Positions 1 through 9,144 of a stretch of DNA of 64,000 bases are shown here, piece after piece; position 1 is the first letter of the stretch, and each line of letters opens with the position of its first letter. Below the pieces are notes generated by a model. The model made no database searches. It was not told the origin of the DNA and was given only the letters and a program-made list of their open reading frames with translations. The stretch is from Candidatus Thorarchaeota archaeon (GTDB lineage Archaea; Asgardarchaeota; Thorarchaeia; Thorarchaeales; Thorarchaeaceae): contig JAGSHN010000016.1 of NCBI GenBank assembly GCA_029855935.1, positions 124,001 to 188,000 on the forward strand. Direction: 5' to 3'. Both the position numbers and the translations under genes were made by a program.

Positions 1-331
1 GTTGTGGGCTATCATCAGGTTGGTGTGGTTATATGCGTTCGGGCTGGCACAATCGTAGTGGCGTGTGTGTATACTGAAAGCATTCCCCCAGCACGTTCTC
101 CGTGCGCCGGAGTCCATCGCGGATTGTTTTATATATTACGCGTGGGCAACGAATAATAGCATATAATCCGACGGACAGGGACCTCCTGAGGACATGCTGC
201 GACGCAGTACTTGAGCAAGTAGTCATACTGACGAGTAAGCTGCAAGGAGCGACGTCATGACTCTTGGTCGGTGGGACGTGGCATAGGTTTCAGCTGTGCG
301 TGCCCTCTCCGTCAATGGAGTGTGTCTGACT

Positions 332-982
332 ATGGTCAAGACTGTAGAAGCACCACCGGAGTTGCACGGACTCATTGAGAGCATCGAGGCGAAGTACGAG
401 GAGATCTTCAAGACCCAGCTCGAGTTCAAGCCGGAGGAGAGCCGAATCAGGCTCGTCGGCGGTGAGGTCATGTTCATTGGCCTCAGGGCCATCGCCATCG
501 ACCTCAAGAAGGAGCTGGACAGTGTACTCGGCGAGGCTGGTCGCAACCTGCTTATCTATCGTCTCGGGCAGTCCTTCGGCAGGGCGGAGGCAGAGCGTCT
601 TCTCCCGGTCTTGGGACTGGACGACGTGGTGGCGAGAATCGCTGCGGGCCCCATATGGGCTGCATACTCCGGATTCGTCAGAGTCCGCCTGCTTCCGGGG
701 AGCGTGATCGAGCCGAATGAGAACTTCTTTCTGTTCTATGAGCATCCCAACAACTTCGAGGCGTCCTTCTGGAAGAAGGAGGGTTTCAGTGCACAGGAGC
801 CGGTCTGCTACTTCAATGCAGGATATTCCTCGGGCTGGTGTTCAGTGGCCACTGGTATCGACCTGGACGCAGAGGAGGTCCTGTGCGAGGCCAAGGGCGA
901 TGCTGCGTGCCGATTTATAATGTTCCCCAGCAGCAGGAGAATGGAGTATTTGGAGCGCGCAGACGAGTTCAGGAATATGTAG
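332..982 (+). CDS. V4R (4-vinyl reductase-like) domain protein
   Basis: ORF 296..982, likely ATG at 332; C-terminal AGYSSGWCSVATGIDLDAEEVLCEAKGDAACRFIMFP is typical of the V4R domain. Confidence 0.75.
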   Translation: MVKTVEAPPELHGLIESIEAKYEEIFKTQLEFKPEESRIRLVGGEVMFIGLRAIAIDLKKELDSVLGEAGRNLLIYRLGQSFGRAEAERLLPVLGLDDVVARIAAGPIWAAYSGFVRVRLLPGSVIEPNENFFLFYEHPNNFEASFWKKEGFSAQEPVCYFNAGYSSGWCSVATGIDLDAEEVLCEAKGDAACRFIMFPSSRRMEYLERADEFRNM

Positions 983-995
983 GCGGGGATGAACA

Positions 996-1358
996 ATGAG
1001 TGCGAAGATAAAGAAACTCACGGAGACGTTGAGCCAGCTTATTGCGAACAGTGAAGTCGAGGGCTGTGCACTTGTCAGCACGCGCGGCCAGATGATGGCT
1101 GCAAAGCTCGGAAAGGATGTCGACGACAAGGCGGTGTCAGCAATGGCCGCGGCACTCCTCTCCATCGGCAATAGGGTGGGCGAGGCTCTTGACTCGGGTC
1201 CTCCCAAGAACATCCTGATTGAGGGAGAGCGGAAGATGGTCCTCGTCAGGAGTATCGGAAATGCCACGCTGATTGCGACGGCACCTGCCGATGCCAAGGT
1301 CGGCCTCATCGACTTTGAGATGGACAAGGTCGCCCGTGAGATGGAGCAGATACTATAG
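996..1358 (+). CDS. Roadblock/LC7 domain protein (MglB-like)
   Basis: 120 aa; EGCALVSTRGQMMAA...AMAAALLSIGNRVGEAL... roadblock pattern. Confidence 0.8.
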   Translation: MSAKIKKLTETLSQLIANSEVEGCALVSTRGQMMAAKLGKDVDDKAVSAMAAALLSIGNRVGEALDSGPPKNILIEGERKMVLVRSIGNATLIATAPADAKVGLIDFEMDKVAREMEQIL

Positions 1359-1405
1359 TCGTGCGTTGGGCTGACTAGTGTCACTGATGGAGGAGGCTGC
1401 CGTAA

Positions 1406-2068
1406 GTGCCGAAGCTTGACCTTCGCGCCTACGACTTCAAGGTGTACGTGACAGGACCCTTTCAGGCCGGTAAGACGACTCTGATCCATACTCTCGACCC
1501 AGATGCCATATCGATTGAACGAGAGATGCGTGAGGCGTACCGGGGCGAGAAGGGCACCACAACTACTGGCTTCGACCTTGGTCGGGTCATATGGGTCCGG
1601 AAGGACGAGTCACACGATGGCCTGATTGTCCCCAAGAAGGAGTTCGAGAGGGAGGCCAGCGAGTACGAGGGCTGGATTGTCAAGGAGATTGAGCTCAGGG
1701 GTGTTCCAGGGCAGCTCCACTTCAAGTTCGTCAGGGACACCATGCGGTCTAACACGGATGGGGTCCTGATGGTCGTTGACTCCTCGGACTACGGGATGAT
1801 CGGGGATGCCAGCGCCATTCTGGCCGAGACAATTGCTTCCTTCGGAGAGATACCTCTTGAGGTCATTGCCAACAAGCAAGACCGCGATGACGCCGCCTCT
1901 CCCGAAGAGGTGGCGACGTGGCTTGGTGTTGATAGGGCCACGGGAACTTGTGCCAAGGAGCAGGAGTCGGCCAAGAACGCGCTCATCCGTCTCTTGAGGA
2001 AAGTCGAAGCCTTCAGCAACGCAGTCGAGGCTGAAACCGGCACGTCGACGTCAGTCCCCTCCTCATAG
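1406..2068 (+). CDS. MglA-like small GTPase
   Basis: P-loop GPFQAGKT; G3 position RGVPGQ (Asp replaced); G4 NKQD. Confidence 0.8.
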   Translation: MPKLDLRAYDFKVYVTGPFQAGKTTLIHTLDPDAISIEREMREAYRGEKGTTTTGFDLGRVIWVRKDESHDGLIVPKKEFEREASEYEGWIVKEIELRGVPGQLHFKFVRDTMRSNTDGVLMVVDSSDYGMIGDASAILAETIASFGEIPLEVIANKQDRDDAASPEEVATWLGVDRATGTCAKEQESAKNALIRLLRKVEAFSNAVEAETGTSTSVPSS

Positions 2069-2080
2069 TATGCATCTCAG

Positions 2081-2545
2081 GTGAGAACTATGGCAGCAGA
2101 TAACGAGACCATCCCGCCCGTTGGAAAGGTACGGGAGGCGGTGACCGGCTTCATGTCGCGCGTCCCCGTGTGGAGTGTCACGGTCTTCACAGTGGACGGC
2201 TACATCATCGCCCACCATTCCTCCTCGGAGACAATTCCAGAGGGACTAGAGATGGCAATTGCGAGTCTGTCCGCTGGGCTAATCACTATTGCTGAAGACT
2301 TCATCAGGATGGTTGACCCGTCGAAACTGTTCAAAATGGCGCTCGTCGACAGTGTGGACGAGCGCAATGCGCCCGGTTTCTCAGCAATCCTCGGGCACGT
2401 GGCTCAGAACGTCCTCCTCTCCTGTCTGTTTGCGAGGACTACACAGCTCGGGCTGGTGACCTTCGAGCTTGAGGGTCTAGCAAACGAGATACGCGAGATT
2501 GTGAATGAATGGGAGGTCAAGCTACACAGTGAGACAATGACGTGA
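2081..2545 (+). CDS. Roadblock/LC7-like protein
   Basis: 154 aa; roadblock-like pattern VWSVTVFTVDGYIIAHHSS...MAIASLSAGLITIAED. Confidence 0.65.
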   Translation: MRTMAADNETIPPVGKVREAVTGFMSRVPVWSVTVFTVDGYIIAHHSSSETIPEGLEMAIASLSAGLITIAEDFIRMVDPSKLFKMALVDSVDERNAPGFSAILGHVAQNVLLSCLFARTTQLGLVTFELEGLANEIREIVNEWEVKLHSETMT

Positions 2546-2556
2546 GATGAGATCCA

Positions 2557-2991
2557 ATGACTATAGGAAAAGGCGAGCTACTCAGTCAAGTCATCGACGA
2601 CCTCACGAGGGAGCTGGACCAGAATCTTGTGATGTGTGTTGTGACAACCGAGCGCGGCCTGATAGTTGCAGCGGGGGGCGACGACCAGCTGAGCAACAAC
2701 CTCGCAGCCATGGTATCGCTGATGGTGGACACATCGCATAGGGTGGCAGAGAGTCTAGACCTCTCCACTCCCCGTGTTACAAGAATCGACACCACAGATT
2801 GGACGACAATGGTCTATGAGTTCCCAGTCCACGGTAGACCATTCCGGCTGGGCGTGGTCCTTGGAGCGTGGTCGGCAGGGAGATCCCGAAGCCGGTGGCG
2901 GTGGTCACTACGTCGAAGGCGTGGCAGGAGGAACGTCCAAGAAGTCTTGGGCAAGGCGGCTGACCGGATTCGAGAGATCCTAGAGGGCTGA
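2557..2991 (+). CDS. Roadblock/LC7 domain protein with an apparent internal double frameshift
   Basis: N-terminal roadblock (MCVVTTERGLIVAAGGDDQLSNNLAAMVSLMVDTSHRVAESL); Arg-rich stretch near 2868-2940 reads naturally in another frame. Confidence 0.65.
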   Translation: MTIGKGELLSQVIDDLTRELDQNLVMCVVTTERGLIVAAGGDDQLSNNLAAMVSLMVDTSHRVAESLDLSTPRVTRIDTTDWTTMVYEFPVHGRPFRLGVVLGAWSAGRSRSRWRWSLRRRRGRRNVQEVLGKAADRIREILEG

Positions 2992-3019
2992 TGATCATTG
3001 CACGGAGTGTGACTACTCT

Positions 3020-3388
3020 ATGACTCAGAGGCTTACGGACTTGGAGAACGTACTGAGAGATCTTGCCCAGAGGTGCCCCATTGAGGCTGCAGCCATTGTG
3101 ACGATGCGCGGTCAGATGGTCTGTTCGCTGCTGACAACCAGCACTCCGGAGCGGGCCATGTCTGCCATGGCGGCATCCATTCAGTCAATTGGCGAGCGAG
3201 TGGGCAGAGAGCTCGGAGCAGGACGGCCGAAGACAATCATCATTGACGGTTCCGCCAAGAGCGTGATACTCACGGGGTTCGGCTCTATGATACTTGTCGG
3301 TACAGCCCCGGTGAACGCTGCAATTGCGCTGATCAAGTTCGAACTCCAGAATGCCATAGAAAAGATAAGGGCGATTCTGGGAGAATAG
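3020..3388 (+). CDS. Roadblock/LC7 domain protein
   Basis: 122 aa; EAAAIVTMRGQMVCSLL...AMAASIQSIGERVGREL, paralogous to 996..1358. Confidence 0.8.
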   Translation: MTQRLTDLENVLRDLAQRCPIEAAAIVTMRGQMVCSLLTTSTPERAMSAMAASIQSIGERVGRELGAGRPKTIIIDGSAKSVILTGFGSMILVGTAPVNAAIALIKFELQNAIEKIRAILGE

Positions 3389-3509
3389 ATGGGTCGCAGT
3401 CGTCGCTGGCCAGTCGTGCGGACATCCTCTCGCGGTTGCCTTCGGCCTGCGACACGAGCCCGACGCAGAGAGCAGCTGTGTGAAAAGTCAGCTACAAAGG
3501 AGTTGCAGA

Positions 3510-4598
3510 ATGCACGTCTCTCCATTCGTGGTGCGAGCACCAGGCCGACTGTGCCTGTTTGGCGAGCACAGTGACTACCTAGGCCTCGATGTAATAGCCG
3601 GTGCGATTGATCTGAGTGTCACGATGAAAGTTCAACCCCGGCGCGACTCGACCGTGACGCTATGGTTCGAGGTCACCGGCGAACGGGACACCTTCTCTCT
3701 GGACGAGCCCATCTCGTACAGACACGGAAGGGACTATGTGCGAGCCGCCTTTCGGGTCGCGCAGAGAGCGGGCCTGGGGATGACGGGCGCCGACATCACA
3801 GTCAGTGGTGATATCCCGCTCAGCTCTGGCCTCTCGAGTTCATCTGCGCTCACTGTGGCTGCCATTCTTGCGTGCCACACACTTGCCCGTGCCCCTGTCG
3901 ACCCAATGGAGGTTGCACATCTGGCATTTCAGGCAGAGGTTGTCGAGTTCGAGGAGAGCGGCGGGATGATGGACCACTCGGCGTCCGCCTTCGGAGGGCT
4001 TCTGCACATCTCCTTCGCCAGTGATGTCACGGTCAGCGCATTGCCCGCCGTCCTAGATGGTCTGGTGATTGGCGATTGCGGTCTGAGGAAGAGGGACACT
4101 GTGGGCGACCTGAAGAGGATACGGAGGACCATCGAGCGGGGATACGAGGCGCTTGCCGAGGCAGTCCCCGGGTTCGACCCGCGTACCACACCAGTACGTG
4201 ACATCCTTGATCTTGCCGATGCCATTCCCAAGTCGTGCCGGCGGATGACCATTGCCACACTGAAGAATCGAGACCTGACGGCCAGAGCCTTGGCTCTGCT
4301 CCGGTCACCCCACCCCGACCCGGTCACGCTGGGCAATATGATAGACGAACACCACGCCATAATGCGGGACGGACTTGGCGTGTCCATCCGTGAGATTGAC
4401 GAATTGATTGCTGTCGCTAGAGAGGCTGGTGCACTCGGTTGCAAGATCAACGGCAGCGGACGCGGTGGGACGATGCTTGCCTATGCTCCGGGGAGAGAGG
4501 TCGACGTTATGAGGGCAATGGAGGAGGCGGGAAGTTCTGCCTATCGAGTCCGCATCTCTCGAGGCGCCCACACTGTACGAGACTCCATAGTGGGATGA
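3510..4598 (+). CDS. GHMP-family kinase (galactokinase-like)
   Basis: APGRLCLFGEHSDYLG, GDIPLSSGLSSSSALTVAA, CKINGSGRGGTMLAYA motifs; likely ATG at 3510 in ORF 3480..4598. Confidence 0.85.
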   Translation: MHVSPFVVRAPGRLCLFGEHSDYLGLDVIAGAIDLSVTMKVQPRRDSTVTLWFEVTGERDTFSLDEPISYRHGRDYVRAAFRVAQRAGLGMTGADITVSGDIPLSSGLSSSSALTVAAILACHTLARAPVDPMEVAHLAFQAEVVEFEESGGMMDHSASAFGGLLHISFASDVTVSALPAVLDGLVIGDCGLRKRDTVGDLKRIRRTIERGYEALAEAVPGFDPRTTPVRDILDLADAIPKSCRRMTIATLKNRDLTARALALLRSPHPDPVTLGNMIDEHHAIMRDGLGVSIREIDELIAVAREAGALGCKINGSGRGGTMLAYAPGREVDVMRAMEEAGSSAYRVRISRGAHTVRDSIVG

Positions 4599-4654
4599 GG
4601 ACCGAGCGGCCCTTCCTCGGGAGAGCCATCCTCGCCAATACCTGACAACGTGGC

Positions 4655-6217
4655 CTACTTGCCCTCGGCAAGCTCCTTCATTCGTGCCTCAACTATCTCA
4701 AGGATCTCCTCCTTGAGTCGTCGGCCCTCTGCGATGATGCGTTCGACCTCGGCGCTGATACGCTCTACGAACTTCTTGTCGCGGATGTTGCCGAGATTGA
4801 TCCGGACGTTCAGTGCGGCGCCCTCTATCGCGGCCATCAGTGCATGAGCGGCGACGCCGGCATCAGTGATGGCATTGATATTGCCCTTCTCTGCGGCCAC
4901 ACGTGCGTGTTCTAGGGCATTGAGGGAATGCTGCATAGTCTTGAGCGGTACCTCGGCAGCGTGCTTCGTAGCGGCCTCGAGGGTCTCCTCTTTCTTCCTC
5001 TTCTGTTCAGGCGTGTCCTCCGGCATCTTGAACGCGGACATCACTGCATCAAAGGCAGCAGAGTCCTCCTCGACGAGTCCCATCAGCACACCGCGGTCAT
5101 TCTCGCAGGCGTGGCGATGAGCCAGCATCTCCTCCTTTATCGCAGCGAACTTTCTCCCCGAGAGTGACAGGCCAGTCACCATACAGACAAGGGCTGCACC
5201 GAATGACCCCATCGCAGCAGCAACACTGCCACCGCCTGGCGTGGCACGGGCACGACGCACCTGATTGCCGAACTCGATGAGCGACATCTCGGTGAAGGAC
5301 TTCTTCTTCGGGTCCTCGAAGCCTCCGAGGTAGTAGAGGTCAAGGATCATCGACTCGTCGAACTTCGCTGGCTGCACGTAGTACTTGAATGCGTCAAGGA
5401 TAGCAAACAGCGGCACCATACCCACAATCTCGGTCTCAACGACACTCGCGCCAAACCGACGGGCCTCGTTGCGGACCACCTCGAGGACCTGATGTATCTT
5501 GGTGCGCTTTGGATGCGTCAGGTTCATCGATACCTGAACCATCCCCTTCTCCGGCAGCTCGAGTCCGATGCCCTGGACATATACAAAGCCGCCAGTGGTC
5601 GCGCGCACGGCGTCAGCACAGGCCTTCGCCACACGCACGTCGGTCGTGTTGAGATTTGCATTGAAAGCGATGAGGAAGTTCCTTGCGCCAGTAGCTGTGC
5701 AGCCCGCTGTTGGATGAATCTTCTTGGGACCATAGTCGGGGTCCTTGGAGGGATCAGTACCTATCAGCTCGCGCAGACCCTCGAACTCGCCCTCTCGGAT
5801 GTTGGGCAGGTCGACCCTGTCCGGTCGCGTGGCAGACTTGGCGTATAGGTATACCGGGATGTTGAACTTCTCTGAGAACTCCTGCGCGAACTGCTTCGAC
5901 AGCTCGATGCACTCGCCAATCGTGACACCGTGGAGCGGCACGAAGGGCACGACGTCCACTGCGCCCATTCTCGGATGGGCCCCCTGATGCTTGTTAAGGT
6001 CTATCTTCTCAACGGCCACCTCGGCTGCTCTCAGTGCAGCCTCCTTGACCTTCTGTGGCTCGCCTATGAAGGTGAAGACCGACCGGTTGTGATCGTAGTC
6101 GTACTCCACATCCAAGAGACGGACGCCCTCTACACTCTTGATGGCCTCCGCAAGGGCATCAATGACCTCCTTGCGTCTACCCTCTGAGAAGTTGGGCACG
6201 CACTCGACTATCTTCAA
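4655..6217 (-). CDS. ftcD: Bifunctional glutamate formimidoyltransferase / formimidotetrahydrofolate cyclodeaminase
   Basis: 520 aa; N-terminal KIVECVPNFSEGRR...HQGAHPRMGAVDVVPF; C-terminal cyclodeaminase RRARATPGGGSVAAAMGSFGAALVCMV. Confidence 0.93.
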   Translation of the reverse strand: MKIVECVPNFSEGRRKEVIDALAEAIKSVEGVRLLDVEYDYDHNRSVFTFIGEPQKVKEAALRAAEVAVEKIDLNKHQGAHPRMGAVDVVPFVPLHGVTIGECIELSKQFAQEFSEKFNIPVYLYAKSATRPDRVDLPNIREGEFEGLRELIGTDPSKDPDYGPKKIHPTAGCTATGARNFLIAFNANLNTTDVRVAKACADAVRATTGGFVYVQGIGLELPEKGMVQVSMNLTHPKRTKIHQVLEVVRNEARRFGASVVETEIVGMVPLFAILDAFKYYVQPAKFDESMILDLYYLGGFEDPKKKSFTEMSLIEFGNQVRRARATPGGGSVAAAMGSFGAALVCMVTGLSLSGRKFAAIKEEMLAHRHACENDRGVLMGLVEEDSAAFDAVMSAFKMPEDTPEQKRKKEETLEAATKHAAEVPLKTMQHSLNALEHARVAAEKGNINAITDAGVAAHALMAAIEGAALNVRINLGNIRDKKFVERISAEVERIIAEGRRLKEEILEIVEARMKELAEGK

Positions 6218-6630
6218 TGCCGTTCACCGCGCGCGCGACAGACGGCGCCTTTGAAAAGGCTTTGGGCATGTGCCTGCACCGACAACTAGTGTGGGATTGG
6301 AGGCGTAGGCAAGCAATTGAGCATCGTGTGAACCCCCGTATGGTTGGAGATCACATCACAATCCCGGCGTCGGCGACGCAGCTGACCGAAAAGGGAATAT
6401 GCGATTCGCCATGTTTCTCAAACGAGGCCACCATCAGATGGGTCTGTTGTGGCAAGCTTGGGAGTGAGGAGAAGTGTTGAGAGAATCGAGAAACAGAATT
6501 GGAACTGCCCCTTCGCTCTCTACGGCCAACGTCTTCGAAATACTCTACAAGGCCTGGTGTAACGCACACGACTCCTTTCATATGGTCGACAACGATCAAT
6601 ACTTGCCAAGTCTCACGCCAGCGCTGGGTA

Positions 6631-6701
6631 CCCCTCATAAGGGGCCTGTACTCACAGCTGAGTAGGGGCCATCCGGCCCCCTATTCATTTTCCTTATGGG
6701 G
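6631..6701 (+). promoter_or_regulatory. Cluster of three adjacent hairpins with alternative pairings upstream of ORF 6706..8085
   Basis: CCCCT-CATA-AGGGG (6631-6644), TACTC-ACAGCT-GAGTA (6649-6664), GGGGCC-ATCC-GGCCCC (6665-6680); CCTTATGGGG (6692-6701) complementary to CCCC(TC)ATAAGG (6631-6642). Confidence 0.5.
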
Positions 6702-6705
6702 CTCG

Positions 6706-8085
6706 GTGATAACATTGAGCAGAAATAGAGTCAGATTGGCGGTGTGGCTCTCAATCTTGCTTCTTTCCACAATAGTTGCTTCCACATATTCAATAGTCCC
6801 TCCCACGCCTGAAATAGACCATACGCCAATTCCTCACGGCAATGGTGGTATTCTTGCGGTAGGCTACAATACCACCCGAAGACAGGCAATCATGGAGTAT
6901 GTGATGGCTCTCTACCAGCCGGCGTATGGTACCTTCTATCTGTATCTTCACGACTGGCCGTATGACCCGAGATTCTCGCTCTATCCAACCATGGAACACG
7001 TGTACGTTCCGTTCGTGATATTGCGATATCTAGATTATATCGATGACTTTGACTGGACAAACAGTACACGTTTCCTACAGAGCCTGACGAATGATCCTTC
7101 AAAGGATGACGAGTACGGACCCATAAACATGTCAGAGGCAGTGTGCTCTGATACCTTCGTCTGCAATATGGCAACGGACATGTATCCCGAGCTCGACATA
7201 GGTGATGCCTTGGATATCGATGCAGTGGTGGAGTTTCTGTCGAATCTCCAAGTTCCCAGCGGAGGTTTCTTGGTGGACAAGTGGGCCTACGAAATAGCTG
7301 ATGCTGACCTAGTTCCTACTTGGGATGCACTTGAAACACTCGATAGACTTGGCCGGCCGTCCGCAATCGATCGGAACCGGGCCCTGGACTTCGTTCTGTC
7401 GTGCTATCACGGCAATGGTTTCTCCTACTACCCCTTCTCCTCTGTCGACGTCTATGCGACCCCGCCCGGTCTGATGTGCCTCGGCCATCTCAATGCCACG
7501 GACCGAATAGACCGAGAGAATGTCATCTCATTTGTGTTGTTTCATTTTGACAATCAGAGTGGTTGTGCGGCCTCAGGCACCCTCGTGGAGACAGAGCGCC
7601 TGATCTGGTCACTGTATCTGCTAGATGCTCTGGACCGGATAGACTGCGACGCTGTTGTTCAATGGGTGCTCTGGTGTCAGTCGCCTGCTCACGGTGGTTT
7701 CCTGTCATCCCCAGACGCCGACATCTATGATGAGCGCCTTGTGTACTGTCGTTCTGCGCTCCATATCCTGTCAATGCTGGGGCGGATGGATGTTCTCGAC
7801 CGGAAGTTTCTGATGTATGGCTACCCCGAGCACACGACACCCTCTAGTTACTATCGCGAGGTTGATGAGTGGAACCGGCAGCACAGCAGTACCTCGCCTG
7901 GGGCAGGCTGGGGGGGTTTCCCCAATGTGGACATAGTGGGCACGGTTGCTGGCTCATTGCCTATGCTTTTGTGTATGGTCTGTGTTGGCGCGCCGTTCTT
8001 GTGCATCTGCAACTCTGACAGGGAAGAGAGGGCAAGGCGTGCTCTCCTCAAGGAGAGACGCAAGCGGAGGCGGCCCAAGTGGTGA
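6706..8085 (+). CDS. Exported prenyltransferase/squalene-oxidase repeat (alpha/alpha toroid) protein with C-terminal TM anchor
   Basis: Likely GTG start 6706; N-terminal hydrophobic segment; repeats such as VVEFLSNLQVPSGGFLVD and VVQWVLWCQSPAHGGFLSS; C-terminal hydrophobic helix plus RRALLKERRKRRRPKW. Confidence 0.65.
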   Translation: MITLSRNRVRLAVWLSILLLSTIVASTYSIVPPTPEIDHTPIPHGNGGILAVGYNTTRRQAIMEYVMALYQPAYGTFYLYLHDWPYDPRFSLYPTMEHVYVPFVILRYLDYIDDFDWTNSTRFLQSLTNDPSKDDEYGPINMSEAVCSDTFVCNMATDMYPELDIGDALDIDAVVEFLSNLQVPSGGFLVDKWAYEIADADLVPTWDALETLDRLGRPSAIDRNRALDFVLSCYHGNGFSYYPFSSVDVYATPPGLMCLGHLNATDRIDRENVISFVLFHFDNQSGCAASGTLVETERLIWSLYLLDALDRIDCDAVVQWVLWCQSPAHGGFLSSPDADIYDERLVYCRSALHILSMLGRMDVLDRKFLMYGYPEHTTPSSYYREVDEWNRQHSSTSPGAGWGGFPNVDIVGTVAGSLPMLLCMVCVGAPFLCICNSDREERARRALLKERRKRRRPKW

Positions 8086-8164
8086 CGTACGTGGATTGCC
8101 CCGACTACATCGATACTCTCAGGCCGCCTGCCTGTTGGGATATCGCCAAGGTACAGTCCTCTTG

Positions 8165-9100
8165 CTAACTCACATAGGAACCGTAATCTATGGCGTACGT
8201 GGTGAGAACGTTTGTCTGCGCGAGCTGGAACGAGTAGGCCGCCAGTACGTTGCGTAGCAGCATGGTGATGGTCATCGGGCCAACACCACCGGGCACAGGC
8301 GTGATATAACTGGCCTTGCACTTGATGGCCTCAAAGTCGCAGTCACCGTGTGGTGTGGCAACGTCTATCACAATGGCCCCGTCCTTCACCATGTCGGCCG
8401 TGATGAAGTAGGGGTCCTCGTCGGACTTCCTGCGTCCCACTGCGGTGATTAGGACATCGGCCTGTCTTGTTATGGATGGCAGGTCGCGGGTGTGAGAGTG
8501 GCAGACGGTCACGGTCATGTTCCTGTTCAGCAGGAGCATTATCAGTGGCTTTCCGACAATGGTCGACCTGTTCACTATCACGGCGTGCATCCCGTCCAAG
8601 TCGACGCCGAGAGAGTCGAGGATCATTGCAATGCCCTGTGGTGTTGCGGCAGTCAGAAGCTCTCCTCCATAGAAGAGCCTGTATATGTTGCGCGGAGAGA
8701 AGCCGTCAACGTCCTTCTCAGGATCGATTGCACTTATCACGGTCTCCTCGTCGATGTGCTTGGGGAGTGGCAGCTGCACAAGTATCCCGTGGACTGTCGC
8801 GTCCTGGTTGAGCCTCGCTATCAGACGGAGGAGCTCGTCCTGCGTCGTGTTCTCGGGCAGCTGGTATCCCTCCGAGAGTATTCCTACTCTCTTGCAGGCC
8901 CTATGCTTCATTCGTACGTACATCTTGGAGCCCGGGTCCTCCCCCACGATTATGGTCACCAGCTTCGGCGGGACGCCGTGCAGCTCTGTGAGCCGCTCCA
9001 CCTCCGCAGCTATCTCCTGCCGGAGGCGTTTGGCCAGCTTCTTCCCGCTTATCACGTGTTCCTCGCAGAAGTCACCCGGACCAATGTCGAGTGCAGCCAC
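8165..9100 (-). CDS. folD: Methylenetetrahydrofolate dehydrogenase/cyclohydrolase
   Basis: ILVQLPLPKHIDEETVISAIDPEKDVDGF, VNRSTIVGKPLIMLLL, TPVPGGVGPMTITMLLRN. Confidence 0.95.
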   Translation of the reverse strand: MAALDIGPGDFCEEHVISGKKLAKRLRQEIAAEVERLTELHGVPPKLVTIIVGEDPGSKMYVRMKHRACKRVGILSEGYQLPENTTQDELLRLIARLNQDATVHGILVQLPLPKHIDEETVISAIDPEKDVDGFSPRNIYRLFYGGELLTAATPQGIAMILDSLGVDLDGMHAVIVNRSTIVGKPLIMLLLNRNMTVTVCHSHTRDLPSITRQADVLITAVGRRKSDEDPYFITADMVKDGAIVIDVATPHGDCDFEAIKCKASYITPVPGGVGPMTITMLLRNVLAAYSFQLAQTNVLTTYAIDYGSYVS

Positions 9101-9144
9101 CCTATTGTCACCTCTCTCTCGCTACCGACGTGAGTCGTACCTGA

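Noticed and set aside
4170-4180. tRNA T-loop-like GGGTTCGACCC
   Set aside because: Lies inside the GHMP kinase coding sequence with no cloverleaf around it
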